Source: Mycolicibacterium cosmeticum
GTDB lineage: Bacteria; Actinomycetota; Actinomycetes; Mycobacteriales; Mycobacteriaceae
Length of the DNA stretch: 64,000 bases
NCBI RefSeq assembly: GCF_000613185.1
Contig: NZ_CCBB010000001.1
Span: 186,001 to 250,000 of the forward strand
Direction of reading: 5' to 3'
In this document: piece after piece, positions 1 to 8,493 of the stretch
How the letters are laid out: every line of letters begins with the position of its first letter
Position numbering within the stretch: position 1 is the first letter of the stretch
Notes under the pieces: generated by a model
What the model saw: the letters and a program-made list of their open reading frames with translations, nothing else
Databases searched by the model: none
Told to the model about the DNA's origin: nothing
Made by a program: the position numbers and the translations under genes

Positions 1-697
1 CGCCTACGCCTGGCTGACGTTCTTCGTCACCGTCGTGCTGGCCATGTTGTACGGGCTGTTGGGCAACTTCAGTGTTGAGGTGCTCGAGCTGCGCGTCGCC
101 GAAACCGCGGTCGGCGGTCTGGTCGGCATCGCGTCTGCGTTCTTCGTGTTCACGACGGGCACCCGCGCGACGTTCATCGAGAAGACCGGTGAGTACTTCG
201 ACCGACTGACCGAGGTGATCGACGCGGGCATCGCGTCGGTGTTGGCGCCGGGCGGCGAGACCGATCTGGTGGCCGAGACCCGCAGCCTGGACAACGCGCT
301 GCAAGAGGTGGTGAAGGCGGGTAAGCCGTTGCAGATGGGGCCCGCCGTGCGCAGCCGTCGCGGTGTGCAGCGGCTGGTGCGCGGCCTGCAGGCCGGCAAC
401 CGGTCTGCACATGCCCTGGCCCGCGCCGGGGTCAACGCCGCCCGGGCGGACGCAGACACCGCGCCGCCCGAGGCGACGGCCGTGGCACTGCGCAAGGCCG
501 CCGACCAGGTGTGCGCGACGGTCGCCGAGGTCAAGCTCTTGGTGGCCGGCGACGGTGCCGCCGCGCCGGAGACGCCGACGACGGCGATGATCATGGAGGT
601 GATGGGCTCCTCCGACATCCCGCCCGGACCGGTGCGCGGTGCGGTGCGCGCGCTGAACAATCTGGACCGAGCGCTGACCGAGGTGGCCCGGGAGTGA
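1..697 (+). CDS. FUSC-family membrane protein, C-terminal part (partial)
   Basis: The reading frame is open from base 2 at the left edge, so the start lies outside the window; the stop is TGA at 695-697. The visible N-terminal part is hydrophobic (TM-like AYAWLTFFVTVVLAMLYGLL, then a GLVGIASAFFVF segment). It is followed by a long soluble helical tail rich in Ala, Glu and Arg. A second TM bundle followed by a cytoplasmic helical tail fits the FUSC/aromatic acid exporter-like family (inner membrane, often efflux-related). That family call is an inference from layout. The gene ends four bases before the convergent rbpA-like stop codon. Confidence 0.6.
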   Translation, partial: AYAWLTFFVTVVLAMLYGLLGNFSVEVLELRVAETAVGGLVGIASAFFVFTTGTRATFIEKTGEYFDRLTEVIDAGIASVLAPGGETDLVAETRSLDNALQEVVKAGKPLQMGPAVRSRRGVQRLVRGLQAGNRSAHALARAGVNAARADADTAPPEATAVALRKAADQVCATVAEVKLLVAGDGAAAPETPTTAMIMEVMGSSDIPPGPVRGAVRALNNLDRALTEVARE

Positions 698-700
698 GCG

Positions 701-1039
701 CTATGTGCCCCGGCGCACCGACTCGATGATCTTCAGGCGTTCGTTGAACAACGCTTCCAGATCCTCCATGGACCGACGTTCGCGCACCATGTCCCAATGG
801 GTGCGCACGGCCTTGACCGTTTTCGGCTCCGGCGCCACACCGTTGACCAGGATGCCCTCCATGCCGTTGCGGCATGACCAGGTGCCCGGGACATCGGCGT
901 CGTCGGCGAACGGTACGTCGAATTCGCTGCCGTTGGCGGTGCGATAGCGCGCCACCTGGTGCGCCGGCAAGCCGATGTTGCGGTCCGTTTCGTAGCTGAC
1001 GGCCCCGAGGCGGCTGCCTTTCAGGCGACGGTCAGCCAT
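701..1039 (-). CDS. rbpA: RNA polymerase-binding protein RbpA, probable second copy
   Basis: A 112-aa protein starting MADRRLKGSRLGAVSYETDR, the characteristic RbpA N-terminus. The longer frame upstream has no family similarity, so ATG at 1037-1039 is the start. RbpA binds RNA polymerase and the principal sigma factor and stabilises the open promoter complex. Visible parts are the RbpA core with VPFADDA and PGTWSCRNGMEG, the basic linker (VKAVRTHWDM), and the C-terminal sigma-interaction helix (ERRSMEDLEALFNERL). By my recollection, housekeeping RbpA in M. tuberculosis and M. smegmatis is about 90 percent identical between species, and this one matches at only about 70 percent. The neighbours are also not the usual rbpA/ppm1 context. 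A paralogue is therefore likely, though a displaced single copy is possible. Confidence 0.85.
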   Translation of the reverse strand: MADRRLKGSRLGAVSYETDRNIGLPAHQVARYRTANGSEFDVPFADDADVPGTWSCRNGMEGILVNGVAPEPKTVKAVRTHWDMVRERRSMEDLEALFNERLKIIESVRRGT

Positions 1040-1270
1040 GGTGGGCCGATCGGAGAGAAAAACGTTGCACGGCATGCCCTTTCGGTGGCGAGTGTTGTTC
1101 GATGACGAACCGCTACGCACCTTTGGCGCACTGTATGCCTGCTATGCCCGTTGACCGGAGGTTCTGGTTTGCGAGTCTACGCGCGTACCTCCGGCCTCGT
1201 TTGTCGGCGTGCCGAACCGGGTTATGGGCGGCAAACGCGGAATGATACGGATGTGGCTGATGATGCGAAT

Positions 1271-1888
1271 GTGACAGACAGCGTGCCGGCCCCCGAGTCG
1301 GCCGGTGCCCCGCAGGCCGGCCCGGCACGTCGGGTCTGGTCGATGCCCACCTCGCCGGTGACCCGCAAACACGTCGACGAGGCGGGCCGCCTGGCCGCCC
1401 AGGCCGGTACGCGCGCCGCCCAGGCCGGCGCGAGCGCGGCCCGGCAGCTGGCCCGTGCCGTCGAGGGTGTGCCGCCGAAACTGCGGCTGATCACGTTCGT
1501 GACCGTCGCAATGTTGCTCGGCATCGTCGGCGCGATCGCCCTGCCCCGCGCGGTGGCGGTGGCCTGCATCGTCGTGGTGGTGCCGGTGTGCGCCTTCAGC
1601 CTGGGCGCCCTGGCGCATCGCTGGTACGGCGCACCGGCCGAACCCGCGACGTCCGACCTGCACCGTTCGGTCGAGTACGTCGACCAGAAACTCACGTTCG
1701 CGCTCAACGCGTTCGGCGCCGAACGCCACCAGCACGCCATGATCGCGTTGTTCCAGGCCAAGACGGCGGTCGATCTCACGCTGGGCACCGAGCAGGAACC
1801 GGCGAGCCAGATCGACGCGCTGCTGTCGATCGACCAGCAGAGCACCCGGCCGCGCATTCGCGCCGGCTCCACGCTGGCGGCGTCGTGA
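1271..1888 (+). CDS. Two-TM membrane protein, unknown function
   Basis: About 205 aa if translation starts at GTG 1271 (VTDSVPAPES); GTG 1253 or upstream codons are possible, as no start has a clear ribosome binding site. An N-terminal Pro/Ala-rich cytoplasmic stretch with Ala-Gln repeats (LAAQAGTRAAQAGASAA) precedes two adjacent hydrophobic segments (FVTVAMLLGIVGAIALP and AVACIVVVVPVCAFSLGAL). A helical cytoplasmic tail follows. I do not recognise a named family. The TGA stop overlaps the GTG start of the next gene in a GTGA arrangement, suggesting translational coupling. It is divergent from rbpA with about 230 bases between the two starts. Confidence 0.65.
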   Translation: MTDSVPAPESAGAPQAGPARRVWSMPTSPVTRKHVDEAGRLAAQAGTRAAQAGASAARQLARAVEGVPPKLRLITFVTVAMLLGIVGAIALPRAVAVACIVVVVPVCAFSLGALAHRWYGAPAEPATSDLHRSVEYVDQKLTFALNAFGAERHQHAMIALFQAKTAVDLTLGTEQEPASQIDALLSIDQQSTRPRIRAGSTLAAS

Positions 1889-2229
1889 ACGGTCAGGTCG
1901 CCTTCATCGAGGACGACTACACCCTGGTGATCAATCGCGGCGCGCAGGCCGGCGTGACGCCCGGGATGATCTTTGCCGTGCACGGCGAGCCGGATCAGGT
2001 GATCACCGACCCGGAGTCCGGCCGCGAGCTCGGCCGGCTCAGCCGGGAGAAGCTGCGGGTGCGGGTGTTCGACGTGCAGCCGCTGTTCGCCCGCGCGCAC
2101 ACGTTCGCCAGGACCGACGACTTCTACGGGCTGTTCCAGGCGACGGCCGTCGTCACCGTCAACGTCGGGGACGGTGTCGAGCTGGTCCGCCCGCAGTCCG
2201 ACACCAGTGCGGTGGGCCGCCGGGCCTGA
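1885..2229 (+). CDS. Small conserved hypothetical protein coupled to 1271-1888
   Basis: 114 aa starting at GTG 1885 inside the preceding gene's stop (GTGA overlap). The frame extends further upstream, but that part lies inside the previous gene and is not credible as coding. The protein is beta-rich with a motif FIEDDYTLVINRGAQAGVTP that reads like a small barrel found in CsgG/FlgT-C-like domains. In those, a phrase of the type V..G...G...G..F is typical. No signal peptide is seen, so it is probably cytoplasmic and works with the membrane protein encoded just before it. Function unknown. Confidence 0.65.
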   Translation: MNGQVAFIEDDYTLVINRGAQAGVTPGMIFAVHGEPDQVITDPESGRELGRLSREKLRVRVFDVQPLFARAHTFARTDDFYGLFQATAVVTVNVGDGVELVRPQSDTSAVGRRA

Positions 2230-2315
2230 GCCTTGCGACCCTGTCGGCTTTGCTGACGCCCCGCACGTTAATCTGGGGACTCGGCACTTGCCGCACTTGG
2301 TTGGAGGTATTACCC

Positions 2316-3119
2316 ATGCGTTCTCTCAGCGTGGCCGTGGTTGTCACGGTTGCCGCGATGTTCGGTTCCGCCGGTGTGGCCGTGGCCGCACCGAAGGATT
2401 ACTGCGCCGATCTCAAGGGCGGCAACACCGGTAGCACGTGCGAGATCCAGCTTTCCGACCCCGGGTACAGCGTCGACATCAGCATCCCGCTGGACTACCC
2501 CGACCAGAAGTCGGTCGCCGACTACATCTCCCAGACCCGCGACGCGTTCCTCAACTCGGCCAAATCCGGCGCAGCCCGCACGACGCCGTACGTGTTGAGC
2601 ATCAAACCGGAGAAGTACAGCTCCTCGGTGCCGCCGCGCGGCACGCAGGCCGTGGTGTTCTCGGTGACCCAGGACGTCGGCAGCGGGCCGCAGCGCACGT
2701 ACAAGGCGTTCAACTGGGACCAGAGCTTCCGCAAGGCGATCACCTACACCGCCGCACCCGACGACAAGCAGAACACCCCGTTGTGGCGGGTGGACGATCC
2801 GCTGAAGACCGTCGCCCCGATCGTCCAGTCCGAACTGCAGCAGCAGCTGGCCCCGCCGCCGGCCGCACCGCCGACCCCGGCCACGACGACCACCGCACCC
2901 ACGACGACAACCACCAGCACGACCACCACGCCGCCCCCACCGCCGGCGCCGTTGCCGTTCTCGCAAGCCGCGCTGTACAACCCGGCCAACTACCAGAATT
3001 TCGCGATCGTCAACGACGGCGTGATCTTCTTCTTCGATCAGGGCGTGCTGTTGCCCGCCTCGGCCGGGCCGCTGCACGTGCTGGTGCCGCGGTCGCAGAT
3101 CGACCCGATGATCGCCTGA
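2316..3119 (+). CDS. mpt64: MPT64-like secreted protein with Pro/Thr linker
   Basis: 267 aa; ATG 2316 is preceded by a GGAGG ribosome binding site at 2301-2305. A Sec signal peptide is evident (MRSLSVAVVVTVAAMFGSAGVAVA, cut after AVA). The mature part follows M. tuberculosis MPT64 (Rv1980c) closely: PKDYCADLKGGNTGSTCEIQ at the start, YPDQKSVADYISQTRD, PPRGTQAVVFSV, YKAFNWDQSFRK, and the end block NYQNFAIVNDGVIFFF with LVPRSQID. The two N-terminal cysteines are kept. The fold belongs to the DUF3298/RsiV-like group. Oddity: a roughly 35-residue linker of Pro, Ala and runs of Thr at about residues 180-215 separates the two halves and is absent from MPT64 as I recall it. Confidence 0.9.
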   Translation: MRSLSVAVVVTVAAMFGSAGVAVAAPKDYCADLKGGNTGSTCEIQLSDPGYSVDISIPLDYPDQKSVADYISQTRDAFLNSAKSGAARTTPYVLSIKPEKYSSSVPPRGTQAVVFSVTQDVGSGPQRTYKAFNWDQSFRKAITYTAAPDDKQNTPLWRVDDPLKTVAPIVQSELQQQLAPPPAAPPTPATTTTAPTTTTTSTTTTPPPPPAPLPFSQAALYNPANYQNFAIVNDGVIFFFDQGVLLPASAGPLHVLVPRSQIDPMIA

Positions 3120-3269
3120 CGTCCGGGCTTCTGAGTGTCTGGGCTCATGCGCAGTAGTCCCCGTCGTCGAGGGAATAAAGCGGCAATTCTCTGCGGGAAG
3201 TACTGTCTGGCAACATCCCTGGCGGCCGTTTGCGGGGGATCGCCCACAAGGAGCGCCTAGTCTCCCGGC

Positions 3270-4808
3270 ATGGATCGCATCTGGCAGCGGGTCTGGGACC
3301 GGTACGGCGGGAGCTACATCCGGGCGCTCTGGCTCGCCGCTTTTCTGATTTCACTGCCCGTCTACTCCACCTTCGTATCGTTTCCCATCGTTGTCCACGA
3401 GAAGTCCCGTCGCTACGTCGAGGTGGCAGGCTTCACCGTTGTCGCTGTGGCGGTGTTGGTATGCATCATGGTTCTGCCCTACCGTCGGTGGGCCCGCCCC
3501 GTGGAGCAGTTTGCGGCGGGCGGCGAAGTCGATCGCCGGGCCGCCCTTGAAGGCACGTACATCTGGGCCCGCAAGGCAGTCCCCAGAGTGGTGTGGGGAA
3601 CTGGTGTATGGGCCGCCTTGTTGGCGTCCGGGGTCGGTGGAATCGCTGGCGCGCCTTGGTGGCGGCTCGTCCAATACGGGATCGTGGGTGCATTTGTCGG
3701 AACCACTGTGCAGCTGATCGCGTATCACAGCATTGCCGAGGCAGTGCTGCGCCCACCGAGAGTGGCCTTGGCCGGTGACAGCGGGATCGGTGATTCACTG
3801 CCGAGGTCGCGCCCCACCTTCGCCACACGGTCTAACAGGTCAGTAGTGGCTGTGGCACTTGCGTTTGCCATTGGCGGCGCCATGCTGACTTCCGCGCTGC
3901 GGCCACCGCCTGAACTGCCCATCTTCTGGGTCGTTATTGGCTGTGCGATCACTCTGACCTTTGCCGTCCCGATATCCGTCGGCATCGGGTTCTCCTCATC
4001 CCTGCGCCCGATTCACGACCTCGCCGAAGGGGCCGAACGTGTCGCCGAGGGCGACTACACGCAGCGCCTACCGGTGGTGCAAGACGACGACCTCGGCGCC
4101 CTGGCCGCGACATTCAACCGGATGCAAGCAGGATTGGCCGAGCGGCAACGACTTCAAACTGCCTTTGGTACCTATGTCGACCCGGTTCTGGCGGCCCGGC
4201 TGTTGAAGCAGCCCGACGACGTATTCTCCGGCGAGCGCCGCAAGGTGACGGTGATGTTCGTCGATGTCCGCGACTTCACCCCGTTCGCGGAGGCCAACAC
4301 GGCCGAGCACGCCGTTGCCCGGCTGAACACCCTGTTCGACATCGTGGTGCCCGCTGTCCTCGACGCCGGCGGGCATGTCAACAAGTTCCTCGGCGACGGT
4401 GCTCTGGCGGTATTCGGTGCACCAAATGATCTCGCGGATCATGCTGACGCCGCGCTGAACGCCGCTGTGCTCATTCAGCGTCTGGTCGCCGAGCGATTCA
4501 ACGGGGAGCTTCAGATCGGCATCGGAATCAACACCGGCGTGGTCATCGCCGGGACCATCGGCGGAGGGAACCACCTCGAGTACACCCTGATCGGCGACAC
4601 CACGAACGTCGCCGCCCGCGTCGAACAGTTGACCAAGGCGACGGGTGACATGATCCTGCTCACGGAACAGACCCTTGAAGGACTGACTTCTAACCCGCCA
4701 GGGCTGGCCGACCGGGGAACGCATGTATTGAAAGGAAAGTCAGCCGCCACACGGATTTTCGCGGTCCACCTGCGGAGCAGCGCCTCGGAAGAGACCAAGG
4801 CTGATTGA
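3270..4808 (+). CDS. Membrane-anchored adenylate cyclase (6TM-HAMP-class III cyclase)
   Basis: 512 aa. About six hydrophobic segments span residues 20-250, then a HAMP domain (RPIHDLAEGAERVAEGDYTQ, about 250-300), then a class III cyclase domain (about 315-505). Metal-binding Asp residues are in VMFVDVRDFT and FLGDGALAVFG. The transition-state Asn and Arg are in NVAARVEQL. The substrate-selecting pair is Lys in HVNKFLGDG and Asp in LIGDTTNVAAR, the ATP-type combination, so cAMP is the expected product. The layout matches the mycobacterial Rv1318c/Rv1319c/Rv1320c/Rv3645 group. An AAGGAG site lies about 20 bases upstream of the chosen ATG. Confidence 0.9.
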   Translation: MDRIWQRVWDRYGGSYIRALWLAAFLISLPVYSTFVSFPIVVHEKSRRYVEVAGFTVVAVAVLVCIMVLPYRRWARPVEQFAAGGEVDRRAALEGTYIWARKAVPRVVWGTGVWAALLASGVGGIAGAPWWRLVQYGIVGAFVGTTVQLIAYHSIAEAVLRPPRVALAGDSGIGDSLPRSRPTFATRSNRSVVAVALAFAIGGAMLTSALRPPPELPIFWVVIGCAITLTFAVPISVGIGFSSSLRPIHDLAEGAERVAEGDYTQRLPVVQDDDLGALAATFNRMQAGLAERQRLQTAFGTYVDPVLAARLLKQPDDVFSGERRKVTVMFVDVRDFTPFAEANTAEHAVARLNTLFDIVVPAVLDAGGHVNKFLGDGALAVFGAPNDLADHADAALNAAVLIQRLVAERFNGELQIGIGINTGVVIAGTIGGGNHLEYTLIGDTTNVAARVEQLTKATGDMILLTEQTLEGLTSNPPGLADRGTHVLKGKSAATRIFAVHLRSSASEETKAD

Positions 4809-4900
4809 CAGCACCACGATCACCGCCCGCGGCGGACACCACTCGCGACTCCCAGCCACCGGCGCACCCAAAAGGCCCACCCGACGCCCCCAAACGACAA

Positions 4901-4932
4901 ACAGCCGAACCTACAAACGTAGGTCCGGCTGT
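4901..4932. terminator. Hairpin terminator between cyclase gene and tRNA relic
   Basis: An imperfect inverted repeat: ACAGCCG and ACCTAC on one side pair with GTAGGT and CGGCTGT on the other around a 4-base loop, with one internal mismatch. It can end the cyclase transcript (plus). Read on the minus strand it sits just downstream of the decayed tRNA-Pro 3' end, followed by a T-rich stretch. That placement mirrors the terminators at the other two tRNA-Pro copies in this window. Confidence 0.7.
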
Positions 4933-4959
4933 CGCCGATGTCCTGAGACATCACATTAG

Positions 4960-5004
4960 TCGCGCTGACAGATATGAACCCTGCCACCGCTTGACACCCA
5001 GTCA
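4960..5004 (-). pseudogene. Decayed 3' half of a tRNA-Pro gene (old attachment site relic)
   Basis: Forty-five bases align with the 3' half of the intact tRNA-Pro at 21227-21300, with a single-base gap and roughly seven changes. Shared blocks include GCTGACAG, ATGAACC, CTTGAC and CCCAGTCA. The T-arm, anticodon stem and acceptor 3' strand are recognisable, but the 5' half is not. Like the copy at 10999-11041 it has a terminator hairpin directly beyond its 3' end. I read it as the left scar of an earlier integration into the same tRNA gene, marking the left edge of the 5-11 kb island. Confidence 0.7.
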
Positions 5005-5154
5005 GAGCTTGGCCGTCACACAATGCATCTGAACGGCCACTGTCCATGGAGAAACCGTTTCAGGGGCTTACCGAGCCGCCGAATTGTGACAACGTCTGAC
5101 AGGATCGCCAGATTCGACGAGTGCAATGGCAGGGCGGGCCCTCAAGGGCGTCGG

Positions 5155-5412
5155 CTACTCGGGTTGGCGGAAATAGGGTTCCACGGTGCCGCTGAGTTTG
5201 ACGACCATCGGATTTCCGCGGCGGTCCTTGGCGGTCGGCACTTCCACCCGCACCCACCCCTCCGCAACGTTGTATTCGTGCACATTGATTTTCTCCACGC
5301 CATTGAAGCGAATACCCACGTCGCGGCGGAGCGCCTCTTCGTTGTAGAAGGCGCTACGCGGATCGATGGAGAGGTGGTTCGGTGGAACGTCTGTGTTCTG
5401 ATCCTGAGACAT
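5155..5412 (-). CDS. DUF3297 family protein
   Basis: 85 aa, start ATG 5410-5412 with an AAGGGCG ribosome binding site. The phrase PPNHLSIDPRSAFYNEEALRRDVGIRFNG and the ending GNPMVVKLSGTVEPYF are the conserved core of the DUF3297 family, which covers nearly the whole length here. The family is small, soluble, of unknown function, and common in Proteobacteria, so its place in an accessory island next to a tRNA scar fits acquisition by transfer. The preceding 344 bases (5413-5756) hold no gene I can support. Confidence 0.75.
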   Translation of the reverse strand: MSQDQNTDVPPNHLSIDPRSAFYNEEALRRDVGIRFNGVEKINVHEYNVAEGWVRVEVPTAKDRRGNPMVVKLSGTVEPYFRQPE

Positions 5413-5756
5413 GATCGCCCTTGTTCAATGCTGCGTAGGTTTCGTCTTGATTCTCCAAGAACCTACGCGACGGGGTGATCGGGGGTTCCCCGAAGGTCGA
5501 GGCCGGCCGCGCCTATGAGGTGCTTGTCGTGCGATTGACCAAGAACAAGAAAGACCAGCACAAACTTGCTCCTGGTCGCCACCGGTCCCTGATCCAGATC
5601 AAGACCGATGGGATCGATGCTCGCGTTGCCTTTGGCGACGTTCCAAAGGGGCCGACCCACCCTTCGGCGGGCCCATCATCGAAACCGGGAGCCGCACGTA
5701 TTGATTCGCTCACGGTCGCATCAAGCGACGCTGCTGCAGCTGAACGAGAAGGCCAC

Positions 5757-6020
5757 TCACATCGGCGATCGCGCTGTGGCGCGCTGCGCTGCAGCGCCTT
5801 TGACCGCGCCCCAGGCGGTATCGGCGCCTTTCCAGAACAAGCGTCCGGCGATCGACATGTACAGGAAATAGGTCAGATAGACCGCGACAGTGCCCCAGCG
5901 GGCCACCCAATCGGGCAGAGCGGTGATGGCCGCAAACCCGATGACGAGCATCGCCAGACCGGCCAGCAGCGCTGCAAGGTCCTTGAATCCGAACTGGGTA
6001 CGTTCACTGATGGTGTGCAT
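5757..6020 (-). CDS. Small two-TM membrane protein
   Basis: 87 aa from ATG 6018-6020 (MHTISERTQFGFKDLAALL), preceded by a G-rich site (GGGGG) six bases upstream; an ATG 33 bases further upstream is less likely. Two hydrophobic segments are visible, LAALLAGLAMLVIGFAAITAL and WGTVAVYLTYFLYMSIAG, followed by a short basic tail. No family is recognised. It may be an inner-membrane accessory protein of the island; neither neighbour hints at a function. Confidence 0.5.
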   Translation of the reverse strand: MHTISERTQFGFKDLAALLAGLAMLVIGFAAITALPDWVARWGTVAVYLTYFLYMSIAGRLFWKGADTAWGAVKGAAAQRATARSPM

Positions 6021-6244
6021 GATCCCCCGATCACAAGATTGTTGGCTTGGCATGGGCGCTCTCTACGAGCGCCCCATCCCCGGATGTTGCTGTGATCGCA
6101 GCGTAGCGCCGCCCAGCACGAATGGCGCTGTGTGCTAGATCACCGTTGCTAGAAGTTCGGTTCAGTGGCCGTGGCACGACTACACCCTGCAGAACCCAGC
6201 GCCACCTGGCGAATTGGGAAAACGCACAAACTACGGGGGTAGTC

Positions 6245-7963
6245 ATGATCGGATCTTTACGAGGTGGCCGACATCGCACCGGCGCACAAGCGGCGGGTCG
6301 CGGCGACCGAACACCCCTTTGCTCCAATACCTCGCAGCGCTGGCCGTCGGTGCTCGTCGCACCGGCCCCGACAGCGGTGGACGCCGGCCGCCACCGCGCC
6401 ATACTCGCGCGCTCAAGTGGTGACCGCGGTCGAGGGCTGCGCTTGGGTGTGGCGGCGGGTTTGACCGCGCTGCTGGTCCCGGTCGCGGGCCTGGCAGTCC
6501 CGCTGGTCATGAGTGATCCGGCCCTCGTGGCCCAAGCCTCAGCGACCCCAAAACCGGGATCCCCGGGCGGAAATCATTCCAAGCCGGGCGACAACAAGAA
6601 AAAGAAGAAATCCGACAACAAAAAGTCGAACAACTGCAGCAGTCATAACGGGCCGTCGGCCCGCGGATCCAGCAGCGATTCCGACGCACACCGGCGTGCC
6701 GGATCGAGTTTCACCGAGCAGACCAACGCCAACAACCGCTGGACCGCTGACGGAGCCAACCGCAGTGTGAACACCCGGATCGCCAGCCAGGCCCAACCGC
6801 CACAGCCGGTGCAGGCACCCACTCAAGTCATCGATGAAAATCCCACGCAGGGCGCGCAGAGCAGCACCCAGCCGGCGACACCGCCGCAGGACACCGCACC
6901 GTCCCAGACGCCAGCCAGCCAACAGCAAATGCCGCCATCGACGCCACCGAGCCTGTTCGGTGGCCAGCAGAGCACCGCGACGGTGACTGCCGCGCCCCCG
7001 CCCACGCCGAACAACCCGAGCAATCCCCTCGGCCCGGCCACCGCCCTGGCGATCGGTGCCGCTGCGGCCGCTGCGTCCCGAAGGCGCAGCAGCACAAGCT
7101 CGTCAACCACTTCGACCAACCCCCGCGACAACTGGGACCACGGCCCCGGACTCCAAGGACCGGGCTGGGATCTCAAGCAGTCTCCCCAAGCACCGATCCC
7201 ACCCGAGCCCCATGAGGTCACCCCAGATACCCTCGCCGCCGCGATCACTAGCCCGGGATCCGTGCCGGGATCACACACCTCCCCGACGACTCTCGCCACC
7301 CTGCTCGGCGCGTCCAACACTTCAGCTACCAGCACCCAGAGGACCTGGGAACTCGACCCCGCTACTGCCCAGGAGCAGCCGTGGCAACTCACCGGCGAAT
7401 TCGGCACCACGCACACGGAATTCCCGGGCGGCGGCGAAAAAATTGGAGTTGATGGCCGATATGGCCTGCACAATCGAACCCCTATCCCCATCGTTGAAAC
7501 GAATGCCGGGGATTACGATGTAAACAGCTCGATCCAGCAACAAGCCGGTGGCGAGTTAAGCTTGTCCGGAATTGTTGATCCGCAATCAAACCCGGCTACG
7601 CAAAGTGCAAGCGTCAGCGCAGGCGCATTCGCTGGTTACAACCTGAAGAATACGACTGTCATATCTGGCCCGGCTGCTGACCTAACCGTCGACACTGCGC
7701 TAAAACTTGGTATCAGCAAGGGATTCGGCCCCGATACCGGTACACCCGTCGGCAGCGACGCAATATTCAACGATCTGGGGAGTGGCCGGTACTATGTCAA
7801 TTTGCCGCTGAGTGTTTCACCGTTGCAATACGTCGAACTCAGCGGCGCAATCGCTGGAGTCGTTGATGTGCCTCGCGTGCTCCGTGATATCGAGTCAGGA
7901 CTCGGGCTCGCTAGCGAGTGGGTGGTCGGTGGTATCCCGTCACTTCTGACGGGAAAGGGGTAG
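6245..7963 (+). CDS. Large secreted or surface protein with low-complexity linker
   Basis: 572 aa from ATG 6245 after a GGGGGT-type site. About 65 cytoplasmic residues are followed by a hydrophobic segment (LRLGVAAGLTALLVPVAGLAVPLVM) ending near an AQASA cleavage-like site. Next come a Lys/Asn-rich stretch (KKKKKSDNKK), a long Pro/Gln/Thr/Ser-rich region to about residue 330, and a Gly/Ser/Thr-rich C-terminal region (about 400-570). That last part is less GC-rich than its surroundings and reads like beta-strands. I recognise no family. The layout (anchor, disordered stalk, distinct C-terminal domain) suits an exported effector or surface protein. The N-terminal coding block recurs at 9020-9112. 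Confidence 0.6.
   Translation: MIGSLRGGRHRTGAQAAGRGDRTPLCSNTSQRWPSVLVAPAPTAVDAGRHRAILARSSGDRGRGLRLGVAAGLTALLVPVAGLAVPLVMSDPALVAQASATPKPGSPGGNHSKPGDNKKKKKSDNKKSNNCSSHNGPSARGSSSDSDAHRRAGSSFTEQTNANNRWTADGANRSVNTRIASQAQPPQPVQAPTQVIDENPTQGAQSSTQPATPPQDTAPSQTPASQQQMPPSTPPSLFGGQQSTATVTAAPPPTPNNPSNPLGPATALAIGAAAAAASRRRSSTSSSTTSTNPRDNWDHGPGLQGPGWDLKQSPQAPIPPEPHEVTPDTLAAAITSPGSVPGSHTSPTTLATLLGASNTSATSTQRTWELDPATAQEQPWQLTGEFGTTHTEFPGGGEKIGVDGRYGLHNRTPIPIVETNAGDYDVNSSIQQQAGGELSLSGIVDPQSNPATQSASVSAGAFAGYNLKNTTVISGPAADLTVDTALKLGISKGFGPDTGTPVGSDAIFNDLGSGRYYVNLPLSVSPLQYVELSGAIAGVVDVPRVLRDIESGLGLASEWVVGGIPSLLTGKG
6305..6351 (+). repeat. Direct repeat copy 1 (in the 5' end of the 6245 gene)
   Basis: This block resembles 9054-9096. 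Common runs include GACCGA, CTTTGCTCCAA, CTCGCAGCG and GCCGTCGGT, and the stretches just upstream (ACATCGCAC, GCGGCGG) also match in order. In both places the same frame gives a peptide with LCSN, SQR and PSVL. The similarity therefore reaches the protein level and looks like a copied gene start rather than a mobile-element end. Confidence 0.65.
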
Positions 7964-8002
7964 GGTCAGATTTTGAATTGCGAAGGAGCCGAGAAAGCTG
8001 AG

Positions 8003-8485
8003 ATGACGCCTCTCGAACTTGAGATTACCGGGCGAGCGCCGGCTGGCTGGAGGTTGTGCCCGACGGCAGATCGGAGTCGCGACACGCATATTGACTTCAC
8101 TCTAGACAGCGAACCTGAACAGCGATTCGTACCCAGGATGACCCTCTCGGTCCTGGAAACCGTTGATCCGAGCATATCTCTGGAAACCCACGCCCGGCGG
8201 CGTCGACAGATCGTGTATGCAGCCGACAGCGGTGCTCAGCTTCGACGCGGTGAGTTCATCTCTAGACGTGACCCCGCGGTGTACGGCCAGGTGATCCGAT
8301 TCGAAACCGAAGTCTCTCCCGGCGAACGAGTCGCGGTAATGCACAGTGAAATACTGTTCGACTTGATGAGAAGCTCTAAGCAGATCCTGATTTTTCTCCT
8401 GACAGCGCCAGAGTTGATATTCGAAGACTGTGCGCGGGATTTTGCGGTGTTTGTCAAGAGTGTCGTCGTCCAAGAAAGCGGATAG
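8003..8485 (+). CDS. DUF1795/LpqN-like protein
   Basis: 160 aa from ATG 8003 behind a GAGAAAG site. The pattern APAGWRL near the N-terminus, FVPRMTLSVLE, a central strand pair (VIRFETEV, VAVMHSEILFDL) and the closing helix (DCARDFAVFVKSVV) resembles the PsbP-like DUF1795/LpqN/DcrB fold. Unlike LpqN it has no signal peptide or lipobox, so it should be cytoplasmic. It begins 39 bases after the large exported protein and ends eight bases before the lipoprotein gene, so the three probably form one transcript. In type VI systems DUF1795 proteins act as effector chaperones; whether that applies here is speculation. Confidence 0.5.
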   Translation: MTPLELEITGRAPAGWRLCPTADRSRDTHIDFTLDSEPEQRFVPRMTLSVLETVDPSISLETHARRRRQIVYAADSGAQLRRGEFISRRDPAVYGQVIRFETEVSPGERVAVMHSEILFDLMRSSKQILIFLLTAPELIFEDCARDFAVFVKSVVVQESG

Positions 8486-8493
8486 TCAGCGAA

